Numbered from the stretch's first letter, positions 44,894 to 53,572 are shown. The stretch is 64,000 bases of DNA from Ilyobacter_A sp963675185 (GCA_963675185.2 CAXXOH010000001.1:282151-346150), one strand, 5' to 3'. A program made the numbers and translations. Notes: generated by a model not told the origin, from the letters alone.

Positions 44894-45037
44894 TTATTTT
44901 GATTGCTCTTCTAACATTGCTTTCATACAATTAACAAGAGATCCATCTTTACGGTGGTGGTTAATGCATTCACAACATTTCCCGTGTCTTTCGCACTCAG
45001 TATAAGGGCAAACACAATTTTCGTTGTTACAAGCCAT
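44894..45037 (-). CDS. 47-residue cysteine-rich protein
   Basis: The translation MACNNENCVCPYTECERHGK, then CCECINHHRKDGSLVNCMKA, then MLEEQSK has eight Cys and three His in 47 residues. GGAGGAG lies just upstream of the ATG. The spacing (C-x4-C-x-C-x4-C-x5-CC-x-C) suggests metal binding, zinc or Fe-S, but I do not know the function. It sits between the radical-SAM gene and the mini-Rnf genes in the mobile unit, with its own terminator. Confidence 0.8.
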   Translation of the reverse strand: MACNNENCVCPYTECERHGKCCECINHHRKDGSLVNCMKAMLEEQSK

Positions 45038-45157
45038 TAATACTCCTCCTTTTTTATTTTTAAATGTTCATAATGTATATTTTATGTTTGAAATACATAT
45101 TTATTTTATCATTTCTAGAGGTATTTTTCAAGCCTTAATAGGATATCCTGGATATAT

Positions 45158-46663
45158 CTATATATCCAGTTCCAGATCAAAATCTTCTACCCCATCGAAA
45201 GACTCTTTCCTTATCCCCATTACTTCCTCATACTCTGACAACACATCTATGACCGCTTTGTGCACTTCCCTAGGGGTAAGGGTTGCACCTGCAAAGGCAT
45301 CCACATCTTTTTGAAATTCATAACTCTTATCCCTTCCTGTCCAGAGACCTTCCCACTCCTTGCTTTTTATATTTGACCCAAGATTATACGTTTCATGGGA
45401 CTTCAAAATCTTTAGTTTTTTGACCTTCCCCTCTAGGTCTATATCAATTAGGAACTCGACATTCAAAACATAAGCCGGGCATACCACTGGGCTTATATAC
45501 GACAGAGTTTCCCTCCCCCTGCCTTTCACAGGATAGAAACTGTAATGGCTAGAATCAATTCTGCCATCAGTGGATACTGCAGCATACTTAGGCAAAAAAT
45601 CCTCTTCTAAATCAGTAAATTCATAACTAAAGCTCACCGGTCTGTCAAGCTTCATCTGCTTTGATACAGTGAATGCAGAAAACATGAGAAGCGAAATAAG
45701 AATTACCCCTGGAATCCCTACAAAACGTTTAAGTTTTTCCATCTTTCTCCCGTAGACCCTGGGAACTGTAACTCTGTCTATCATGGGTACTGTCAAATTT
45801 GCAATCAAAATAGAAAAACTCATGCCCTCAGGCATTATACTATTCAACCTTATTATCACTACCCCTGCACCTATAATCACCCCAAACAAAAATTTACCCA
45901 GCCTTGTAGTGGGGCTGGTGACCATGTCTGTCGCCATATATATACTCCCTAATACCACCCCGCCGGACAGCAGGTGGAATAAAGGGTCATGCCCTGCAAA
46001 AAACATCGCCAGGGTTATCGTCATCAGACTGGCAAAAGGTATATGCCAGGATATCCTTTTTTTGTAGAGCAAATAGGCCCCGCCCAATATCAAGAGCAGG
46101 GCAGACATCTCTCCTAGAGAACCGCTGATATTACCAAAAAAGAGCATCTTATATATTTCCAAATTATTCTCATAGAAATATTTAAGTCCATCGTATCCTA
46201 CAGTATGCCATTCGCCTATTATGGTAGGTCCTAGTTCTCCGTCCAGGGTTCTCCATGTAGTCATTTGCAATGGAAAAGTAAGGAATAAAAATACTCTCCC
46301 TAATATAGCTGGGTTTATTAAATTTCTGCCGAGCCCACCAAAAATCATCTTGCCGAATAGTATTGCAACTGTCCCGCCTAAAAATACCAGTTTCAGAGGC
46401 AGATTGGGGGGGATTATCATTGAGTATAGGATCCCGGTAACAACTGCACTTAAATCAAACAAACTTTTTAAGTCCTTTTCAAAGATAAAATTATACAAAA
46501 CTTCACATGCTACACACGTAGCCACACCTGTAAGCAAAAGCAAAAAACCTTCCGCCCTGAATTTATAAATCGAAAAAAGAAGTGCCGGCATTAAAGCTAT
46601 TATTACATCCCTCATAACTTTTGTCACGTTGTCGTCTACTCTTATATGCGGTGAATTCCTCAC
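45158..46663 (-). CDS. RnfD-RnfG fusion protein
   Basis: 501 residues. Residues 1-315 are RnfD/NqrB-like with about eight to ten membrane helices and the RnfD flavin region YMATDMVTSPTTRLG (about 243-257). A further helix (about 322-342) leads into an extracytoplasmic RnfG-like FMN_bind domain ending in DAFAGATLTPREV, which keeps the Thr that ApbE flavinylates (AGAT in place of SGAT). RnfD and RnfG are normally separate proteins. The gene overlaps rnfC by four bases (GTGA), with GGAGGGG upstream. No rnfA, rnfB or rnfE is nearby. Confidence 0.88.
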   Translation of the reverse strand: MRNSPHIRVDDNVTKVMRDVIIALMPALLFSIYKFRAEGFLLLLTGVATCVACEVLYNFIFEKDLKSLFDLSAVVTGILYSMIIPPNLPLKLVFLGGTVAILFGKMIFGGLGRNLINPAILGRVFLFLTFPLQMTTWRTLDGELGPTIIGEWHTVGYDGLKYFYENNLEIYKMLFFGNISGSLGEMSALLLILGGAYLLYKKRISWHIPFASLMTITLAMFFAGHDPLFHLLSGGVVLGSIYMATDMVTSPTTRLGKFLFGVIIGAGVVIIRLNSIMPEGMSFSILIANLTVPMIDRVTVPRVYGRKMEKLKRFVGIPGVILISLLMFSAFTVSKQMKLDRPVSFSYEFTDLEEDFLPKYAAVSTDGRIDSSHYSFYPVKGRGRETLSYISPVVCPAYVLNVEFLIDIDLEGKVKKLKILKSHETYNLGSNIKSKEWEGLWTGRDKSYEFQKDVDAFAGATLTPREVHKAVIDVLSEYEEVMGIRKESFDGVEDFDLELDI

Positions 46664-47949
46664 TTTTGCCCCTCCATTTCCCTCAGTTCATTTTTCCCGT
46701 TGCCTATAGCCTTTAAAAGAGGGACATTTGCTGGACAAACATACTCACAGCACCCACACTCTATACACGAAAAAATATGGTATTTTTTAATTTTTTTTAT
46801 TTTGCCACTTTTCACAAACTTGTCGTACATATACGGCATAAGACCCATAGGGCACACATCCACACAATCCCCACACCTGATACAAGGTTTACTAGGAACA
46901 CTCCTGATCTCTTTGTCTTCTAAAGCAAGCACTGCAGAGCTCCCCTTTTCTATTGGGGAGTTTAGATTTTTTACCTCATGCCCCATCATGGGCCCACCAA
47001 TAATGTATTTTTTGGCCTCGAAGTGTCCAGCATAGTCTAAAATATAATCTATAGGTGTACCTATCTTGACCTTCAGATTACACGGTTTCTCCACAGCACC
47101 ACCACTCACGGTTACCACCCTTTCGATAAGGGGCCTACCCAAAACTACCGCATCGTATACAGCCTTCAAGGTGCCAACATTTTGCACCAAAACACCCACG
47201 TCGGAGGTCAACTTGCCTGGCTTGACCTCTTTGCCCAAGAGGCTTTTCACCAGCTGCTTTTCCCCTCCTTGGGGATACTTTTCTTCGAGGGGCACCACCA
47301 ACGCCCACTTTTTGCCTTCCAGCGCCTTCTCAAACTGCTCTATGGTTTCTGCCATGTTGTCTTCTACTGCCACCATCACCAACTTTATCCCCAAAAGCTC
47401 CCTTACTATCTCCATCCCCTGCACTATCTTATCACTGCTGCTAAGAGAGAGGGCTTCGTCGCAAGTTATATAAGGCTCGCACTCAACTGCATTTACTATC
47501 AGGGTGTGTATATTATCGGTGGTACTAAGCTTCACATATGTAGGAAAGGCTGCTCCTCCAAGCCCGGCAACACCAGCTTCCCTTATTTTTTTTATTATCT
47601 CATCCTTTGTCAAAGCTTTGTAGTCCGATTTTTTAAATTCAACAGATTCTTCTAAAAAATCATTTTTAATTATTATGTAGCTGTCCCCGTCTTTTAAAAC
47701 ATCTCCAACATCTATAACTTCTCCGGAAACAGGAGAATGAATGCAGCAACTTAAAAATTCTTTTCCATCACCTATTTTCTGACCGAACTTAACCCTATCG
47801 CCTATTTTTACCAGGATAGTGTCTGAATGACTTCTCCCTTGTTTTATGGGTACCAAAACATATTTAGGCTTGTCATATATCTCTACGTCCATGTTTTTTA
47901 AAAGTCCCTTTTTAGAATCAATGTACAGCCCGCCTCTTAGCTTAAACAT
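46660..47949 (-). CDS. rnfC: RnfC, NADH/ferredoxin-side electron transport subunit
   Basis: 429 residues from ATG 47949; an in-frame GTG at 47961 would include the GGAGGT site. Domains: N-terminal barrel-sandwich, the NADH/FMN-binding motif AGLGGAAFPTYVKL, a SLBB-like region, and two [4Fe-4S] motifs CIRCGDCVDVCPMGL and CIECGCCEYVCPANV. RnfC is the cytosolic NADH-handling subunit of the Rnf complex. Here it is paired only with the RnfD-RnfG fusion, so this would be a shortened electron path from NADH to membrane flavins. Confidence 0.9.
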   Translation of the reverse strand: MFKLRGGLYIDSKKGLLKNMDVEIYDKPKYVLVPIKQGRSHSDTILVKIGDRVKFGQKIGDGKEFLSCCIHSPVSGEVIDVGDVLKDGDSYIIIKNDFLEESVEFKKSDYKALTKDEIIKKIREAGVAGLGGAAFPTYVKLSTTDNIHTLIVNAVECEPYITCDEALSLSSSDKIVQGMEIVRELLGIKLVMVAVEDNMAETIEQFEKALEGKKWALVVPLEEKYPQGGEKQLVKSLLGKEVKPGKLTSDVGVLVQNVGTLKAVYDAVVLGRPLIERVVTVSGGAVEKPCNLKVKIGTPIDYILDYAGHFEAKKYIIGGPMMGHEVKNLNSPIEKGSSAVLALEDKEIRSVPSKPCIRCGDCVDVCPMGLMPYMYDKFVKSGKIKKIKKYHIFSCIECGCCEYVCPANVPLLKAIGNGKNELREMEGQK

Positions 47950-48231
47950 ACTTACCTCCACAATTGAGTTTTCTCAGAGCTTACTTTTACGGCTACAAGA
48001 TGCTATATCTTTAATATCTACTATTTTTTAGATAATAATTCAAGACCTGTATCGAATTTAAACTTAATATCTACCTAAAAGCTCAATAATATATATTGTA
48101 TTTATCAAAGATAAGTTATATAATTTTAGTAACCTGTACTTTTAAACCCTTATTATTTTTAAATTATTTGGAAAAAAATAACTTTAAAACGTCTAAAATG
48201 TAATAAAGTTTTCAAAACAAGGGGGAAGCGT

Positions 48232-48987
48232 ATGAAAAATTTGTTTTTAAAGTTTTTAACATTAATTTTCTTAAGTTCGCAACTTTTTGCATACAGCGGA
48301 GCAAGCAAGTCCGGTATGATAAGCACAACTGTCCCTGCACATGATTTTTTCTCAAAATTAATATTAAAAAACACTATGAAGACCTCTAGTCTGATAGATG
48401 AGGGCGAAAATGATAAATTTAAAGGGATGTCTCTGAACTCAAAACAAAAAAAGTTTTTCAAAGATAACCTGATTTATTTTCATGTAAATTCTGGTAATAC
48501 AGCTCTAGATTCTATAAGTTCCGATGTACAAAAATTAAATAAGAAAGCGAAAATTCTGGATATTGGGAGATACGACGGATTTTCATGGCTTTCACCGAAG
48601 ACTGCCAGAAAACAACTAGAGCTAATCTACAACGAAGCAAAGTCGTTCAACAAAGGTAAGAGTGAGGCTTATACTAAAAATTACCAGGCTGCAGATGCAG
48701 CATTTAGCAAAGTGGACGGATATTTTGAAAAACTGCTATTAAATAGCGAGACAATAGCAGTTTATGAAAACTCCGGATTAAAAACTTTGGCAGCAGACTA
48801 CAAGCTTAAAACTGTTTCCGCTGCTGAAATGGCTAAATTCAAGGTCATAATTACCGATGCCTTTAACGACGACATACGGGGCGAGGCAGAAAAACTCGGA
48901 GTAAAGATGATCTCACTAGATCCAGCAAGGAGAAACTGGCTTAACCAGATGAAGGAGTTCTTGAACAAATTAAATAGCGTGAAGTAA
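48232..48987 (+). CDS. TroA/ZnuA-like periplasmic protein without metal ligands
   Basis: 251 residues with a signal peptide (cleavage near FAYSG). The fold pattern of cluster-9 metal-binding proteins is visible: TTVPAHDFFSKLIL, FHVNSGNT, then SWLSPKTARKQLELIYNEAK (the place of the usual H-x-W-LDP helix) and YENSGLKTLAADYKLKTV. The His ligands expected in these positions are absent, so zinc or manganese binding is doubtful. No ABC permease or ATPase is adjacent. It may bind something else. Confidence 0.6.
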   Translation: MKNLFLKFLTLIFLSSQLFAYSGASKSGMISTTVPAHDFFSKLILKNTMKTSSLIDEGENDKFKGMSLNSKQKKFFKDNLIYFHVNSGNTALDSISSDVQKLNKKAKILDIGRYDGFSWLSPKTARKQLELIYNEAKSFNKGKSEAYTKNYQAADAAFSKVDGYFEKLLLNSETIAVYENSGLKTLAADYKLKTVSAAEMAKFKVIITDAFNDDIRGEAEKLGVKMISLDPARRNWLNQMKEFLNKLNSVK

Positions 48988-49014
48988 AAAACGGCTAAAA
49001 ACAGCCGTTTTTTT
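48985..49014 (+). terminator. Terminator of the TroA-like gene
   Basis: AAAAAACGGCT pairs with AGCCGTTTTTT, and the T-run is part of the stem. Confidence 0.9.
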
Positions 49015-49055
49015 ATAGATACCAATTTCAAATAATCCCACAACAGGAGGAAGAT

Positions 49056-50249
49056 ATGCTGCGCCTAATCGTATACCTTATTTTCTCAAATCTGATATTT
49101 TCCAGCGAATTCAGGTTTGGAGTAGACAACTTCATGAACTCAAATTGGAAAGAATACCAAAACAAAAATATAGCCCTTATTACAAACCAGACCGGTGCGG
49201 ATAAAAACTTCCGCAGTACAGTTGATTTATTCAAAGAAAATCTTAACTTAGTAAAGCTCTTTTCACCCGAACACGGCATAGGGGGTGTAATTCCAGCCGG
49301 CGAAAAAGTGGCTAACGGCAGCACAAATAGTATAGAGGTGGTAAGTCTTTATGACAAAAACAGGAAGATGCTTCCGGAGATGCTGCGGGGGGTAGATGTA
49401 CTTGTTTATGATATCCAGGATATCGGATGCAGGTCCTACACCTATATCTCTACCCTCAGGTACTCAATGGAGGCAGCAAACCAAGCAGGAATAGAGTTTG
49501 TAGTTTTAGATAGGCCCATCCCATATAATGGGGACATAGTTGACGGAAACATCTTAGAAGACGGCTTCTATTCTTTTATAGGCAGCTTGAATATTCCGTA
49601 TGTATACGGGATGACACCGGGAGAGTTAGCCATGTACATAAAAGACAGCTTAAATTTAAAAAATTTAAAACTAAAAATTGTAGAGATGAGCGGCTACCAA
49701 AGAAAGCTGGACTACCGCCAGCTGGGCGTGGATTGGATACAGCCGTCTCCGCACATACCCTATCCTGAGAGTTCACTTTTTTACACAATAACCGGCATAT
49801 TAGGAGAGTTGGATTTGATCTGGGAAGGTGTTGGCTGGACTACCCCTTTTCAAGCGGTAGGGAGCCCTTGGATAGACGGATACAAGCTAGCAAAAGAGCT
49901 AAACGGAAAGGTAGATGGAATAAAGTTCACTCCATTTTCATGTACCCCTTTTTATGGAGATTTCAAAGGAATACCCGTATCCGGTGTAAAGCTCTATACT
50001 GATGAAAATTTTTCAGAGCCGTTTTACACGTCGCTAATCATACTCACAGCTATTCAAAAGCTGTATCCTGAGAAAAACTTCTTGGACTACGACGAAGGAC
50101 GGATGTTTGAGAAGGCTACCGGGACCGTCGAAATAAAGAGGTTGATAAAAGAAGGGAAAAGTTCGGACTATATCTACAAGTGGTACCAAGAGGAATTGGA
50201 CGTCTGGAAAGAAGAGAGGAGCAGATTTCTTTTATACCAAGATAATTAA
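49056..50249 (+). CDS. namZ: DUF1343 / NamZ-type exo-beta-N-acetylmuramidase
   Basis: 397 residues with a short hydrophobic N-terminus that may be a signal peptide. Family motifs: NIALITNQTGAD, LFSPEHGIGG, VYDIQDIGCRSYTYISTL, FVVLDRPIPYNG and GRGWTT-like EGVGWTTPFQ. The founding member (B. subtilis YbbC/NamZ) releases terminal MurNAc from peptidoglycan fragments, so a wall-recycling role is likely. AGGAGGA precedes the ATG. No MurNAc transporter is nearby. Confidence 0.85.
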   Translation: MLRLIVYLIFSNLIFSSEFRFGVDNFMNSNWKEYQNKNIALITNQTGADKNFRSTVDLFKENLNLVKLFSPEHGIGGVIPAGEKVANGSTNSIEVVSLYDKNRKMLPEMLRGVDVLVYDIQDIGCRSYTYISTLRYSMEAANQAGIEFVVLDRPIPYNGDIVDGNILEDGFYSFIGSLNIPYVYGMTPGELAMYIKDSLNLKNLKLKIVEMSGYQRKLDYRQLGVDWIQPSPHIPYPESSLFYTITGILGELDLIWEGVGWTTPFQAVGSPWIDGYKLAKELNGKVDGIKFTPFSCTPFYGDFKGIPVSGVKLYTDENFSEPFYTSLIILTAIQKLYPEKNFLDYDEGRMFEKATGTVEIKRLIKEGKSSDYIYKWYQEELDVWKEERSRFLLYQDN

Positions 50250-50408
50250 ATATATTTTTACAAAATTTAATCTCAACCTTCTAATAAATACAGGGTATTC
50301 AGCAAAATAGGAGCCGCGAAAATTAATAATTAATTAAAAAACATATAAAACCCTTGAAATTTTATTTTTTTTTTGATAGAATTTGCAAGTGGAGAATGGA
50401 ATAAACAT

Positions 50409-50477
50409 ACTCATATAATTCTGGTAATATGGTCTAGAAGTCTCTACAAGTTCACCGTAAATGAACTTACTATGAGT
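50409..50477 (+). ncRNA. Guanine-class purine riboswitch
   Basis: P1 is ACTCATA/TATGAGT, and the core has ATAATTCTGGTAATATGG, AGTCTCTAC and CCGTAAAT. The specificity base before TATG is C (ACTTAC-TATG), predicting guanine/hypoxanthine rather than adenine. The 12 nt at 50474-50485 are an exact complement of the terminator's 5' arm (50546-50557), giving an antiterminator, so ligand binding should turn the permease off. Confidence 0.93.
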
Positions 50478-50536
50478 AAAATTTAACTTTAGCTGTTGTT
50501 TATCCCGTGTATGGGATAGCTGTATTTTTTTAACAA

Positions 50537-50590
50537 TGCTGGGTATAAATTTTACTCGAGAGAGTAAAGTTTGTTCCCAGCTTTTTTCTT
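50537..50590 (+). terminator. Riboswitch-controlled terminator
   Basis: Outer stem GCTGGG/CCCAGC and inner AAATTTTACTC/GAGTAAAGTTT, followed by a T-run. A smaller hairpin (TATCCC/GGGATA, 50501-50518) with a T-run precedes it. Confidence 0.9.
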
Positions 50591-50615
50591 TTAAAAAATA
50601 TTAAGGAGGAAAAAA

Positions 50616-51932
50616 GTGGAAAGAGTAATTTCTAAAAAAAGAGGCGTTTTGGATAATTTTTTTGGCCTCACTGAAAACGGCAGTTCTTTAAAACAAGAGT
50701 TCATTGGTGGTTTGACCACATTTCTTACCATGGCCTACATAATCTTCGTAAACCCAAGCATACTTGGGACTACAGGAATGGATAAAGGGGCGCTAATTAC
50801 CGTTACCTGCCTGGCTTCCTTTATAGGCACAATCATAGCTGCACTATGGGCAAATGTACCTTTTGCACTGGCGCCTGGTATGGGGTTAAACGCATTTTTT
50901 ACGTACACCCTTGTAATGGGGAAAGGCGTTTCGTGGGAGACTGCACTTGGAGTTGTGTTTTTATCAGGTATCTTCTTCTTTATAATGGCCTTAGCCGGAA
51001 TAAGGGAGAAAATAGCAGCAGCTATCCCTATGTCCCTTAGAACATCTGTAACTGTCGGCATAGGACTTTTTATAGCGTTTATAGGGCTTCAAGGTCTTGG
51101 TTTCATAGTAGACCACCCTGCAACATTGGTGTCTATCGGAACTTTTACCACGCCTTTAGTTTTGGGCATAATTGGGTTGATAGTTACCCTTGCTCTGGAA
51201 TTAAAAGGAGTTAAAGGCGGCATATTAATAGGTATTGTTTCTACTACTGTTTTAGGAGTTTTATTCGGAGAAGTAAGTCTTCCTAAAAGCTTTATGTCTG
51301 CACCGCCATCAATAGCTCCCATAGCGTTTAAGTTAGACATTATGTCCGCACTTAAAATTTCGCTCATAGGCCCTATCTTTTCATTCATGTTCGTGGACCT
51401 TTTTGATTCTTTGGGAACGGTTATAGCATGTTCAAAAGAAGCAGGGCTCTTAGACAAAGATGGAAAAGTAAAAAATTTAGGAAAAATTTTACATACAGAC
51501 GTTACTGCAACTATAGCCGGATCCCTTTTGGGTACCTCTACTACAACCTGCTATATAGAATCGGCTTCAGGTATATCTGCCGGTTCAAGGACCGGTCTTT
51601 CATCACTTTTTACAGCACTACTATTTTTAGCGGCTATGCTTTTTACCCCAATCATAGGTGTCGTACCGGCATTTGCTACTGCCCCTGCACTCATAATGGT
51701 TGGAATATACATGTTTAAAAATATAGCAGACATTGATTTAAAAAATTTAAAAACCGTTGTACCGGCTTTCATAACTATAATTTTCATGCCGCTTACCTAC
51801 AGTATAAGTATGGGTATGAGTCTTGGTTTTATCTCCTATATCATAATACACTGCATTACAGGAGATTTCAAAAAATTAAACCCCACTCTTTGGGGTATAG
51901 GAATACTTTCGTTGATAAATTTATTAGTATAA
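50616..51932 (+). CDS. NCS2/AzgA-type guanine-hypoxanthine permease
   Basis: 438 residues with about 12 membrane segments. AzgA-like signatures: GGLTTFLTMAYIIFVNP (about 31-47), ALAPGMGLNAFF (about 88-99), FMFVDLFDSLGTV and the GTSTTTCYIESASGISAGSRTG split as GTSTTTCYIES plus ASGISAGSRTG. It imports purine bases by proton symport. The guanine riboswitch upstream agrees with guanine/hypoxanthine rather than uracil. GTG start with AAGGAGG. Its terminator (AAAAAAAGTGGGC...) is cut by IS4 copy D. Confidence 0.93.
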   Translation: MERVISKKRGVLDNFFGLTENGSSLKQEFIGGLTTFLTMAYIIFVNPSILGTTGMDKGALITVTCLASFIGTIIAALWANVPFALAPGMGLNAFFTYTLVMGKGVSWETALGVVFLSGIFFFIMALAGIREKIAAAIPMSLRTSVTVGIGLFIAFIGLQGLGFIVDHPATLVSIGTFTTPLVLGIIGLIVTLALELKGVKGGILIGIVSTTVLGVLFGEVSLPKSFMSAPPSIAPIAFKLDIMSALKISLIGPIFSFMFVDLFDSLGTVIACSKEAGLLDKDGKVKNLGKILHTDVTATIAGSLLGTSTTTCYIESASGISAGSRTGLSSLFTALLFLAAMLFTPIIGVVPAFATAPALIMVGIYMFKNIADIDLKNLKTVVPAFITIIFMPLTYSISMGMSLGFISYIIIHCITGDFKKLNPTLWGIGILSLINLLV

Positions 51933-51950
51933 AAAAAGTGGGCTATGCCC

Positions 51951-53496
51951 CATACCTATCAAGCTAAGAAATTTTAGGAACCTAACTTTTATATAGTTAG
52001 GTTCCTATTTTAATTTTAAAGCTAAATTTTCAAACTACAAAAAACCACTTGCAAAAATGGCTAAAAAAGTTTATTCTATTATCAGTGGTGTTCTCGGTGA
52101 TTATTTGCTGGGAACTTTTTTTATTTTAGAATCAATAATTTTTTTTAATTTTGAAGTCAAGCGCATGAAACGCTTTTTAGATTTCAAAGTTTCCATGAAA
52201 TCAGTCAAAACCCCCAACGAGCTTTTTATTACTCGCCTTATACTCATTTCTTTTGAGTATCCTCCATTGATACCCTTTGTAATCTCCATTAAAAGAAGCA
52301 TTCTAATTAAAGTGGCATATATGTGAGTCTCTATTCTTTCTACTTTCAAGTCTTTTAGTTTATCTAGTTTAAAATCAGACTTAAAAATTTTAAACAGCAA
52401 TTCAATTTGCCATCTCAATTTATATATTTCGATGATTTCAGAAGGATTGAATCCCCAAAGATTAGTAATATATCCAGTAATTTCAGCAGAACTTCTTGCG
52501 TGCTTTGCGCAGTGCTCATTCCTTCTTTCTCTTTCTTCTATCTTTTGTACTTTTTTATTAGAAGTCTCTTTGTCCAATTTAGTTAGGATTACCCTAAAAG
52601 GCCTCTTGTCGTCATGGCTTCCGACTAGAAATTCATATTCTTGAGTCTCTCCTGCTTTTAGTTCTTTTCCCAACTCTCCAGCATTTGTTACCAAATACTT
52701 CGTCTTTTTTAGTAGTTTTCCCTTTAGTGAGTACTGAGGATTAGGGTTTAAAGCAAATAACCTTGTTCCGGCTTTCAAACGAGAAACAAAAGAGCTGTTT
52801 CTGCTTTCAATCTCATTGAAGTCATCAAATTTAAAGTACCCTAAATCTTTTAAAACTAAGGAATCTGTAACTAATTTATCGTAGACATATTTAGAAAAAT
52901 TTTGCTCATTTTTAGTTCCCGTAGATAAAACAGTGTTCTTAAAAGAATAATCTAATAATTCAAGGAGAAGATTTATTTTTAAAACAGCAGGATTAGATTT
53001 GTTTGCACCTTTATACTTATTTTTTAATTTATTTGGCAATTTTATTTCAGTAGAGTCCATTAAAAAGATATTGCTGAAGCCATAATTTTTAAAGGCTTTA
53101 GACTTATTGGATATTTGTGTTTTACAAAGAGATAAGAAAATATTTTTAAGAAATTCTACAGAAGCCTCGCTAAACCTCTGATCAAGCGCTTGAGGAGAAA
53201 TATTAATATTCTGCTTTAATAGAAGTTCAGCGCTTAATTCTTCCAAGGATGAAGTGCATAAATTATTGGAGCTGAAACAAGTTAAAGATATGAAGTTAAG
53301 AGGAGAAATTTTGCCGCTATTCCTAATTTTGAATTTAGAATACCTGGCAATTTGTTCAATATTTTTTTCCGAAAAGTAATTTAAAAATTTTGTTCTGATT
53401 TGTCTGTTTCCCAAAAGAAAAACCTCCTTCAAGTAGTCCTTGAAGGAGGTTTTAGCACAAATTCTATTAAATTCAAAGCTTAGCTTGATAGGTATG
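51951..53496 (-). mobile_element. IS4-family element, copy D (1546 bp, full length)
   Basis: Right boundary of the 20-kb unit. Inverted repeats intact. Flanks are GGCTATGCCC on the left and GCGCCATGTA on the right, which do not match each other. Both arms of its 5' hairpin carry the GGAGG form. Confidence 0.95.
52101..53414 (-). CDS. IS4-family transposase, full length
   Basis: About 437 residues from TTG 53414 with AAGGAGG 8 nt upstream. A longer frame opens at 53510 in the flanking DNA, crosses the terminal repeat and is an artefact. YREK motif IYKLRWQIELLFKIFK is present. It differs from copy C by a few residues (for example GYFKF for RYFKF). Together with copy C it is a likely active source of transposase. 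Confidence 0.94.
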   Translation of the reverse strand: MGNRQIRTKFLNYFSEKNIEQIARYSKFKIRNSGKISPLNFISLTCFSSNNLCTSSLEELSAELLLKQNINISPQALDQRFSEASVEFLKNIFLSLCKTQISNKSKAFKNYGFSNIFLMDSTEIKLPNKLKNKYKGANKSNPAVLKINLLLELLDYSFKNTVLSTGTKNEQNFSKYVYDKLVTDSLVLKDLGYFKFDDFNEIESRNSSFVSRLKAGTRLFALNPNPQYSLKGKLLKKTKYLVTNAGELGKELKAGETQEYEFLVGSHDDKRPFRVILTKLDKETSNKKVQKIEERERRNEHCAKHARSSAEITGYITNLWGFNPSEIIEIYKLRWQIELLFKIFKSDFKLDKLKDLKVERIETHIYATLIRMLLLMEITKGINGGYSKEMSIRRVIKSSLGVLTDFMETLKSKKRFMRLTSKLKKIIDSKIKKVPSK

Positions 53497-53506
53497 GCGC
53501 CATGTA
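53497..53506. repeat. Right target duplication of the 20-kb unit
   Basis: GCGCCATGTA, identical to 33391-33400. Confidence 0.9.
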
Positions 53507-53572
53507 CCATCTTTTTTTAGTGTGATTTTAAATTTTATAAATTTTGCGATAATTAAAATCTATTTTAAGATA

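Larger units (their letters stand above)
33401..53496. mobile_element. 20.1-kb composite mobile unit bounded by IS4-family copies C and D
   Basis: Two direct, full-length IS copies bound the unit. The outer flanks are the same 10-mer GCGCCATGTA, while the inner flanks differ (GGCATTTGTC right of copy C, GGCTATGCCC left of copy D). Neither copy therefore has a matching pair of its own, and the pair as a whole does. Joining the outer flanks gives AAAAAAGATGG-loop-CCATCTTTTTTT, a bidirectional terminator between the PLDc_N gene and dtd. Cargo: NusG-II protein, CrtI/UbiB/TVP38 operon, fumarase, malic enzyme, radical-SAM protein, mini-Rnf pair, NamZ and purine permease. Confidence 0.85.

Noticed and set aside
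53415..53510. N-terminal extension of the copy D transposase
   Set aside because: The extension starts in flanking DNA and translates the terminal inverted repeat; the other copies start at the TTG after AAGGAGG.
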